Below are positions 47,711 through 56,600 of a DNA stretch of 64,000 nucleotides, one piece after another. Below the pieces are notes generated by a model. That model saw only the letters and a program-made list of their open reading frames with translations, was not told the origin of the DNA and ran no database searches. A program made the translations under genes and the position numbers. The DNA comes from Aplectana chamaeleonis (lineage: Eukaryota; Nematoda; Chromadorea; Rhabditida; Cosmocercidae): the NCBI GenBank assembly GCA_029168955.1, contig JAPDOI010001838.1, positions 62,001-126,000 on the forward strand, in the 5' to 3' direction. The number at the start of each line of letters is the position of its first letter. The stretch's first letter is position 1.

Positions 47711-47985
47711 CTCTGGGTTCAGAGGCAGCATACATGCTCGTAAACGTAATTGAGATAACTACGGGATTAGAATGGTATGGCACATAACAAATCACCCACA
47801 CATTTTGAAGCGTCAAAAACGACCCACAATGACGCTACACGACTGAGAAGTTGGACCCGCCCCTGTATCTGCCCGCCCCCTGTATTTGCGTCCTCCTCCA
47901 AAACAGGGGTGCTGGACCATTCCCACCGTCGTCGATTTATGTGGTTTACTAGCATACGGTTTTTTTTCATGAGCACTGCCTTTAA
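47711..47985. mobile_element. Chimeric TTAA MITE: family B left end, family A right end
   Basis: Left AGGCAGCATACATGCTCGTA with GAGATAAC as in family B; right CATGAGCACTGCCT plus TTAA as in family A. About 275 bp. It may be a recombinant or two truncated elements fused. Confidence 0.6.
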
Positions 47986-48042
47986 GACACAAGCGACATG
48001 TTCTGGTCTATGGCTTCGAGAATGTAAAACCTGCTTATTCTC

Positions 48043-48186
48043 TATTTCGGAGCCAAATTTAATCTTTTCCTCCGCGCGCTCGTGCGGAGCGAGGGGAGAG
48101 ACAGCGAGAAAGTGTAGGGGGAGAAGGATACGCAGAATGCGCTCGCACACGCAGGCGCTAAAAGGTAATGGATTAACTCCGAAATA
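48043..48186. mobile_element. Small TA MITE, TATTTCGGAG family, copy 2
   Basis: TATTTCGGAGCCAAATTTA on the left and ACTCCGAAATA on the right, about 144 bp, matching 1437-1579. Confidence 0.8.
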
Positions 48187-48224
48187 AAGAGTACAGGCGG
48201 CGCGGGTCGCTCTGTCACCAACGC

Positions 48225-48275
48225 GAATCATGTGCGGCGGCGAGATTGAACCAAGAGGCGGCGAGATTGAACCCA
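48225..48275. repeat. Duplicated GGCGGCGAGATTGAACC
   Basis: Two adjacent copies; the complement, GGTTCAATCTCGCC, equals the box-B region of the tRNA-like units at 30831-31909, so this looks like a small tRNA-like remnant. Confidence 0.5.
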
Positions 48276-48308
48276 GATTGCCAGTGCGATCCACGCCAAC
48301 CTTATATC

Positions 48309-49201
48309 TATTCAAAAGGGGTCTTCCAAACGAAAGAGGTTTGGTGCGTGCCAGAAATGTTCCAAGAAAAAGGGAACAATAGAATTGTGGAGTGATGAGA
48401 GTCTACAAAAAATGAACAATATTTTCTAGAAGCAAATTTTTTGGTCGACACTTTTAAACGGCGAAAACAAACCGTTGCGGTATTCTACACGGAGTTATTT
48501 CGTGGTTCCAAAAATGACTCTGATTATGCGCAAACCTTCGAAAATATATATGTATATGTACGTACTTAATAGCGAATAATGTTATACAGCCCACCCCCCC
48601 CATTCGGCTTTCGTAAACAAAGTTGTTGATACCCAGTAGATAAAGAGTAGGGTATAAAAGAAGAGGTGAGCGGTGTGTACTCATTCACGCATGGTCATTC
48701 TCCAGCGGTCAGAAGTTGAGGCTCTGCATGGACTAGAAAGTGGGAAAACAGCAGCACCGGTGCTCAAGATAGAACAAAATCGCAGGAAAAACTTAGAAAA
48801 TTTTTGAGCCAACTCGAGAGAGCCTATGGGGAATAAGAGCACCCCTTAATAGCTATCATTAGAAGAGGAGGTGCTGCCAAATCGACCTTGACAGACGTGT
48901 TAGCTACAGCGGTTGAGAGAAATATAACAATCGAAGTATGACATCAAGCAAGAGTATTGCCATATAATCTCGCTAAACGAGTAGAAGTTTTTTTTTTGAA
49001 AACCTTCAAACTCTCCTCCGTGTAATACCACAACGGTTTGTTTCCGCCGTTTAAAAGTGTGGACCAAAAAAATTGCTTCTAGAAAATATTGTTCATTTTT
49101 TGTAGACTCTCATCACTCCACAATTCTATTGTTCCCTTTTTCTTGGAACATTTCTGGCACGCACCAAACCTCTTTCGTTTGGAAGACCCCTTTTGGATAG
49201 A
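48309..49201. mobile_element. Foldback element with TATA module inside
   Basis: Arms 48309-48494 and 49012-49201 are inverted copies (CAAAAGGGGTCTTCCAAACG at the left, CGTTTGGAAGACCCCTTTTG at the right). The centre holds the TATA/hairpin module copy 3. Confidence 0.9.
48640..48725 (+). promoter_or_regulatory. TATA/hairpin module, copy 3
   Basis: GATAAAGAGTAGGGTATAAAAG, then GAGCGGTGTGTACTCATTCACGCATGG and TTCTCCAGCGGTC. TATAAAAG lies at 48653-48660. The complement reads a short frame starting MSTHRSPLLLYPTLY, similar to MKTHRSAILLYPTPY at copy 1. Confidence 0.5.
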
Positions 49202-49362
49202 ATTGTTCACTTTTTCCTGATATTACGCAGTAATATCACTCAAAAATATGCAACACTTATCAACCTTTTTGGACTGATACGATAATCAGTAAGCAATCAA
49301 CAGACGATTATAAGTTGCCATCGGCCCAAAATTCTCACCGTAAACAAAATTCATGACAACCA

Positions 49363-49988
49363 ATTCCTGAAAGTTTAGGTTCCTGGCAAAAGTAAAGATT
49401 TGGCATGGTCACAAAAATATACACATTTAAAAAGGGAAGATAAAGAAAAATGAAAAAAAGGTTTTGAAATATTCCTGAGAACGATTTGGCGTAGAATAAT
49501 TTGTTTTTCGGGAAATGAAGTGAAATACTTGAAAGTATGATTTGGCAGTCGAGTTTGAACCAACTATTGATAAGAGTTGTGCAGAACGAGAGATCGCCTT
49601 GTCTGTGCTTATCCGTAGAAAATATCAAAGCAAAATCACGCGTGAAATGGGAAGCATCAAAACTTTTTCAGGGGCTGTAATGCGGCGATCTTCACGTATT
49701 AGGTGAAGTAAAATCAACACGCGTGATTTCGCTTTGATATGTTCTACGGATAAGCACAGACAAGGCGATCTCTCGTTTTGCACAACTCTTATCAATAGTA
49801 GGTTCAAACTCGACTGTCAAATCATACTTTCAACTATTTCACTTCATTTCCCGAAAAACAAATTATTCTACGTCAAATCGTTCTCAGAAATATTTCAAAA
49901 CCTTTTTTCATTTTTCCTTTTCTACTGAGTATATTTCTATGGCCATCCCAAATCTTTACTTTTGCCAGGAACCGAAACTATCAGGAAT
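49363..49988. mobile_element. Foldback element, ATTCCTGAAAGTTTAGG ends, copy 2
   Basis: Same structure as 41600-42234, with two inverted arms and a short loop containing CACGCGTGA. It marks the inner edge of the right arm of the giant inverted duplication. Confidence 0.92.
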
Positions 49989-50067
49989 TTCATTTATTTT
50001 TCCTAAAGGTTTTCTTTCTAACATGATTTATCCCGGGTGGTGTTAGATGAAAGTAAACCCCCTGATG

Positions 50068-51285
50068 TCCTCCCCCCCCCCCCTTCTATGACGTCCTGCA
50101 CACTCCCACTGATGTCCTGCACACTTTCTACGGCGTTCTGAGCACACCCATTTGGGTCCCGCACACCTTCTACGGCGTCCGACGCACTCTCGTTTGGGTC
50201 CCGCACACTTTCCACGGCGTCCGGCTCACTCTCATTTGGGTCCCACACACTTTCTAGGGCGTTCTGCGCACACCCATTTGGGTCCCGCACACTTTCTACG
50301 GCGTTCTGCGCACACCCATTTGGGTCCCGCACACTCTCTACGGCGTCCGGCGCACTCCCACTTGGGTCTCGCACACTTTCTATGACGTTCTGCGCACTCT
50401 CGTTTGGGTCCCGCACACTTTCTACGGCGTCCGGCTCACTCTCATTTGGGTCCCACACACTTTCTAGGGCGTTCTGCGCACACCCATTTGGGTTCCGCAC
50501 ACTTTCTACGGCGTTCTGCGCACACCCATTTGGGTCCCGCACACTCTCTACGGCGTCCGGCGCACTCCCACTTGGGTCCCGCACACTTTCTACGGCGTTC
50601 TGCGCCCACCCATTTGGGTCCCGCACACTTTCTACGGCGTCCGGCTCACTCTCATTTGGGTCCCACACACTTTCTAGGGCGTTCTGCGCACACCCATTTG
50701 GGTCCCGCACACTTTCTACGGCGTTCTGCGCACACCCATTTGGGTCCCATACACTTTCTACGACGTCTTTCGCACTCCCGCTGGGGTCCCGCACACTTTC
50801 TACGGCGTTCTGCGCACACCCATTTGGGTCCCGCACACCTTCTACGGCGTCCGACGCACTCTCGTTTGGGTCCCGCACACTTTCTACGGCGTCCGGCTCA
50901 CTCTCATTTGGGTCCCACACACTTTCTAGGGCGTTCTGCGCACACCCATTTGGGTTCCGCACACTTTCTACGGCGTTCTGCGCACACCCATTTGGGTCCC
51001 GCACACTCTCTACGGCGTCCGGCGCACTCCCACTTGGGTCCCGCACACTTTCTACGGCGTTCTGCGCCCACCCATTTGGGTCCCGCACACTTTCTACGGC
51101 GTTCTGCGCACACCTATTTGGGTCCCACAAACTTTCTACGGCGTTCTGAGCACACCCATTTGGGTCCCGCATACTTTCTACGGCGTCCGACGCACTCCTA
51201 CTTTGGTCCCACACACCTACTACGGCGTCTTTCGCACTCCTGCTGGGGTCCCGCACACTATCTACGGCGTTCTGTGGCGCACTTC
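50068..51285. repeat. 42-bp minisatellite block 6, ~29 units
   Basis: Inverse-oriented form of block 4: CACTTTCTACGGCGTTCTGC followed by GCACACCCATTTGGGTCCCG. A higher-order period of 672 bp (16 units) is visible: the CACACCTTCTACGGCGTCCG variant occurs at 50162 and 50834. The 412-codon minus-strand frame is an artefact. Confidence 0.97.
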
Positions 51286-51854
51286 TGAGTCACACCGTGC
51301 GGCGTTCCAAAAAGTACTTCCGAGATCCCGCCGTATTGATTGAAGTGTTGCCCCGCCAAATCCTGAGCAAAAGCCTATCAGTAACGGTGTTTATTTCACT
51401 AGTTCATTTTTACGAATGAGCAAACGTCGGATGGTTTATAATAACATGTTTACGTGTTTTTGTCTGTCTTGACCCTCAATTTTGAGGTTCCGCAAAAATT
51501 GAGCTACCAACTTCAAAATTTGACAGGAGCTAGGTGCAAACAAAACCAGCTTCCTGGCCAAAAATGAGCTCTCTAGCTCAACGATAAGTGTTCCAACAAG
51601 ATCGTGAACGCCAACTGAAAAAAAAGGAGATGATCATTTTTTCGACCTAAATGACGTGGTTTTGACACTTTTTCTCGAATCTCAGGTAACCATTCCGGAC
51701 CATTTTTTGAACAGTTATTCACCTTTCTAAAGTGTATTAAATGCAAAAAGAACGGTCTTCCTACGTTTACTCTGGACCCTGATACTGAGATCAGGGGGTT
51801 GCGCGATGACGAATCAAAGCCAAATCTGGTGAGCGCTTCGCGCTCACCACAATT

Positions 51855-51940
51855 GATAAAGAGTACGGTATAAAAGAAATTGAGAGCGGTGAGTTTTCAT
51901 TTTCACACCATCTTTCTCTGGAGGTGAGCGGCCGAAGCTG
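51855..51940 (+). promoter_or_regulatory. TATA/hairpin module, copy 4
   Basis: ATAAAGAGTACGGTATAAAAG followed by GAGAGCGGTGAG, TTTCATT, TTCACACCATCTTTCTCTGGAGGTGAGCGGC. TATAAAAG lies at 51869-51876. It begins exactly beyond the hairpin end of the inverted duplication. Confidence 0.5.
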
Positions 51941-52151
51941 AACAGAGTAGGGATTAGGGAAACAGCCCCACCGGTTATAAAGATATCACGATATCTGGGC
52001 CTAAACATGGAAAACTTTGGCAAGAAAAACTGCTACACCTCCGTGAGAATTTTGTGCCGGTGGCAAAATACTAACTTGTGCAATCAACTTGTGAAGCACG
52101 CAGCAAATGAAGCGCAACTCACATTTCGCGGCAATTCGCACATATTACATG

Positions 52152-52263
52152 AACTGCTCTGCACTTTTCACGACGTTCGGATGACGTCATCAGAAGCCCG
52201 ATGCACTTTTGACGACGTCCCGATGACGTAACCAGAAGCCAAATGCACTTTTAACGTCCCGAT
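52152..52263. repeat. CRE minisatellite, left part (2.6 units)
   Basis: GCACTTTTCACGACGTTCGG and following variants of the 42-bp unit with TGACGTCA or TGACGTAA. This is the stump of the array left of the hAT-c insertion. Confidence 0.9.
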
Positions 52264-52402
52264 TAGGGGTGTGCATTTTCCGTTTACCGATTTACCGATT
52301 TTCCGGATTTACCGGTGTTTTTCGGAAAATTTTGGTTTACCGATTTACCGATTTTTTCTCAAAATTTACCGAAATTTTTACCGAAAAGGAAAGTTGGGTG
52401 TT

Positions 52403-52894
52403 TTAAAGGCAGTGTTCACGATGATTCTCGTTTCCAAGTTTTCCACCCAAAACAATTCGTTGGCAACCAAGTGTTACCAAAATCACGAAGAAACGACGAG
52501 AAACGCACTAATTCGTCTTATTTCAGTGACATTATTCTATGGCCTGGACTAGTTGTCTGGTTGGATGAACATGTTCACGGTGGTTGTCACCGGTAAAAAA
52601 ATGGGACTAATCGAAAATGGAAGAACATTTTGGGCAAAACAATATTAGTTAGGGCCCGAAGGAAAGAACGGAGCAACACAGAATGAAGAATTGCAAAAGA
52701 CGGGTCCACAAAAGATTTCATTGTCGCAACGAACAGTTCCATTGATACTTAAGAGGCGGGCTGATACTTGAGGATTTCGTGCCCTCTGGTGCGTTTTCCT
52801 CGGTTTCTTCGTCATTTCAGTTCTACTCGGGGGCCAAATGATCGATTTAGCGATTAATCTCAAAATCGAAGATTATCGTGAACACTGCCTTTAA
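52403..52894. mobile_element. TTAA MITE family A, copy 5, nested in hAT-c
   Basis: TTAA with AGGCAGTGTTCACGAT and ATCGTGAACACTGCCT with TTAA; about 490 bp. It is the third nesting level here: MITE in hAT in minisatellite. Confidence 0.92.
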
Positions 52895-52947
52895 GCTCAA
52901 TCGGCCTATTTCTTACTCGTATTTCACGGGTTCGCTACTGTTATGGC

Positions 52948-53382
52948 ATGCCTTTGGAACAATATCCTTCTTCATCCTTCTTTTTGTTACTCTTTCTAAC
53001 CCTTTTGGCTTACTTTCTGCATAATCCAACGACCTTTTCACCTCACGTGCCTCCCCTTATCGAAATACTAGTCCGAGAAATACATATCAGCAGAGTTCTG
53101 AAGCAGATTATTCAGGAACTGAATTTTTTCCTGGAGCCCTCGGACACCACAGTGAATCCACTGCAGTTCTGGAACGGCTCCATTGCGAAGTCATTGTACC
53201 ATTACCTTTCCCCACTGACCAATAAGCACTTTTGCGCGCCTCCTGGCACAGCTGAGGCGGAATGGATGTTTTCCTCAGCTGCCCTGATTTTGAGTAACTA
53301 CAGAAAGACCTTGACGACAGAAAATTTTGAAATGTTACTTTTTCTCAAAATCAACGTCTCGCTGATCAGCTTCAGCCGTTGA
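52948..53382 (+). pseudogene. hAT transposase C-terminal fragment (hATC dimerisation domain)
   Basis: The frame of 144 residues keeps the end of a hAT transposase. Residues 57-140 follow the hATC pattern: a short helix, NPLQFW (70-75, the position of the family's DPLxWW), SLYHYLSPLTNKHFCAPPGT (82-101), AEWMFSSAALI (104-114, the family's SERxFSSAG block, here with E105 and FSS kept), R119, and LTTENFEMLLFLKIN (122-136, the family's LxPxxVExLLFLKxN). This domain mediates transposase dimerisation. The BED zinc finger and the RNase H catalytic core are missing, and the first about 50 residues are hydrophobic and do not look like transposase, so this is a relic of an internally deleted element. 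The stop at 53380-53382 is the likely original end. Confidence 0.85.
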
Positions 53383-53610
53383 GCTCAGGTTAATATGTAA
53401 AACTCACTCATTATTTGCACTATCCTCATGCACTATTGAAAATGATACATAAATAGTATTGGTCATTTGTGCTATCGTATCCTTACATATAACAATGGAA
53501 TATATATCAAAGTCGAAGTCAGAATTTTTACGGAATTTTCCATTTTTACCGTATTCACCGAAAAAAGTTCCGGTAAAAAAATACCGAAAAGAATTTTCCG
53601 CACACCCCTG

Positions 53611-56600
53611 GTCCCGATGACGTCGTCAGAAGCCCGAAGCACTTTTCACGACGTCCCGATGACGTCATCAGAAGCTCTAAGCACTTTTCACGACGTCCCG
53701 ATGACGTCATCAGAAGCCCGATGCACTTTTCACGACGTCCCGATGACGTCATCAGAAGCCCGAAGCACTTTTCACGACGTCCCGATGACGTCATCAGAAG
53801 CCCGAAGCACTTTTCACGACGTCCCGATGACGTCATCAGAAGCCCGAAGCACTTTTCCCGACGTCCCGATGACGTCATTAGAAGCCCGAAGCACTTTTCA
53901 CGACGTCCCGATGACGTCATCAGAAGCCCGAAGCACTTTTCACGACGTCCCGATGACGTCATCAGAAGCCCGAAGCACTTTCCACGACGTCCCGATGACG
54001 TCATCAGAGGCCCGAAGCACTTTTCACGACGTCCCGATGACGTCATCATAAGCCCGAAGCACTTTTCACGACGTCCCGATGACGTCATCAGAAGCTCTAA
54101 GCACTTTTCACGACGTCCCGATGACGTCATCAGAAGACCGATGCACTTTTCACGACGTCCCGATGACGTCATCAGAAGCCCGAAGCACTTTTCACGACGT
54201 CCCGATGACGTCATCAGAAGCCCGAAGCACTTTTCACGACGTCCCGATGACGTCATCAGAAGCCCGGAAGCACTTTTCACGACGTCCCGATGACGTCATC
54301 AGAAGCCCGAAGCACTTTTCACGACGTCCCGATGACGTCATCAGAAGCCCGAAGCACTTTTCACGACGTCCCGATGACGTCATCAGAAGCCCGAAGCACT
54401 TTTCACGACGTCCCGATGACGTCACCAGAAGCCCGAAGCACTTTTCACGACGTCCCGATGACGTCATCAGAAGCCCGAAGCACTTTTCACGACGTCCCGA
54501 TGACGTCATCAGAAGCCCGAAGCACTTTTCACGACGTCCCGATGACGTCACCAGAAGCCCGAAGCACTTTTCACGACGTCCCGATGACGTCACCAGAAGC
54601 CCGAAGCACTTTTCACGACGTCCCGATGACGTCACCAGAAGCCCGAAGCACTTTTCACGACGTCCCGATGACGTCATCAGAAGCCCGAAGCACTTTCCAC
54701 GACGTCCCGATGACGTCACCAGAAGCCCGAAGCACTTTTCACGACGTCCCGATGACGTCACCAGAAGCCCGAAGCACTTTTCACGACGTCCCGATGACGT
54801 CACCAGAAGCCCGAAGCACTTTTCACGACGTCCCGATGACGTCATCAGAAGCCCGAAGCACTTTTCACGACGTCCCGATGACGTCACCAGAAGCCCGAAG
54901 CACTTTTCACGACGTCCCGATGACGTCATCAGAAGCCCGAAGCACTTTTCACGACGTCCCGATGACGTCATCAGAAGCCCGAAGCACTTTTCACGACGTC
55001 CCGATGACGTCATCAGAAGCCCGAAGCACTTTTCACGACGTCCCGATGACGTCACCAGAAGCCCGGAAGCACTTTTTCACGACGTCCCGATGACGTCACC
55101 AGAAGCCTGAAGCACTTTTTCACGACGTCCCGATGACGTCATCAGAAGCCCGAAGCACTTTTCACGCCGTCCCGATGACGTCACCAGAAGCCCGAAGCAC
55201 TTTCTGCAGCGTCCCGATGCCGTCACCACAAGCCCGAAGCACTTTTCACGACGTCCCGATGACGTCACCAGAAGCCCGAAGCACTTTTCACGACGTCCCG
55301 ATGACGTCACCAGAAGCCCTAAGCACTTTTCACGACGTCCCGATGACGTCACCAGAAGCCCGAAGCTTTTTTCACCACGTCCCGATGACGTCACCAGAAG
55401 CCCGAAGCACTTTTCACGACGTCCCGATGACGTCACCAGAAGCCCGAAGCACTTTTCACGACGTCCCGATGACGTCACCAGAAGCCCGAAGCACTTTTCA
55501 CGACGTCCCGATGACGTCACCAGAAGCCCGAAGCACTTTTCACGACGTCCCGATGACGTCACCAGAAGCCCGGAAGCACTTTTCACGACGTCCCGATGAC
55601 GTCATCAGAAGCCCGAAGCACTTTCACGACGTCCCGATGACGTCACCAGAAGCCCGGAAGCACTTTCACGACGTCCCGATGACGTCACCAGAAGCCTGAA
55701 GCACTTTTCACGACGTCCCGATGACGTCATCAGAAGCCCGAAGCACTTTTCACCACGTCCCGCTGACGTCATCAGAAGCCCGGAAGCACTTTTCACGACG
55801 TCCCGATGACGTCACCAGAAGCCCGGAAGCACTTTTCACGACGTCCCGATGACGTCACCAGAAGCTCCGGAAGCACTTTTCACGACGTCCCGATGACGTC
55901 ATGAGAAGCCCGAAGCACTTTTCACGACGTCCCGATGACGTCATGAGAAGCCCGAAGCACTTTTCACGACGTCCCGATGACGTCATGAGGAGCCCGAAGC
56001 ACTTTTCACGACGTCCCGATGACGTCAATAGAAGCCCAAAGCACTTTTCACGACGTCCCAATGACGTCATCAGGAGCCCGAAGCACTTTTCACGACGTCC
56101 CAATGACGTGATCAGAATCACGAAGCACTTTTCACGACGTCTCGATGACGTCATCAGAAGCCCGAAGCACTTTTCACGATCTCCCGATGACGTCATCAGA
56201 AGCCCGAAGCACTTTTCACGACGTCCCGATGACGTCATCAGAAGCCCGAAGCACTTTTCACGACGTCCCAATGACGTCATCAGAAGCCCGAAGCACTTTT
56301 CACGACGTCCCGATGACGTCACCAGAAGCTCGAAGCACTTTTCACGACGTCCCGATGACGTCACCAGAAGCCCGAAGCACTTTTCACGACGTCCCGATGA
56401 CGTCATCAGAAGCCCGAAGCACTTTTCACGACGTCCCGATGACGTCATCAGAAGCCCGAAGCACTTTTCACGACGTCCCGATGACGTCACCAGAAGCCCG
56501 AAGCACTTTTCACGACGTCCCGATGACGTCATCAGAAGCCCTGAAGCACTTTTCACGACGTCCCGATGACGTCATCAGAAGCCCGAAGCACTTTTCACGA

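Larger units (their letters stand above)
49363..51860. mobile_element. Right arm of the giant inverted duplication
   Basis: Foldback element, short linker (TTCATTTATTTTTCCTAAAG, complementary to 41580-41600), 42-bp array, then a unique segment (51290-51860) complementary to 37618-38195 and ending in the hairpin GGTGAGCGCTTCGCGCTCACC and CACAATTG. The arms differ mainly in array length. Confidence 0.8.
52264..53610 (+). mobile_element. hAT element remnant (hAT-c) with 8-bp TSD
   Basis: Begins TAGGGGTGTGC and ends GCACACCCCTG, flanked by the perfect 8-bp duplication GTCCCGAT (52256-52263 and 53611-53618). TTTACCGATTTACCG motifs are reiterated next to the left end, and TTTTTACCG/GGTAAAAA next to the right. 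It contains a hATC transposase fragment and a nested family A MITE. The duplication lies inside a repeat unit, so a real insertion is certain although GTCCCGAT also occurs in every unit. Confidence 0.92.

Noticed and set aside
50018..51288. A 412-codon minus-strand frame and 255- and 294-codon plus-strand frames.
   Set aside because: Translations of 42-bp block 6; the complementary frames are equally long.
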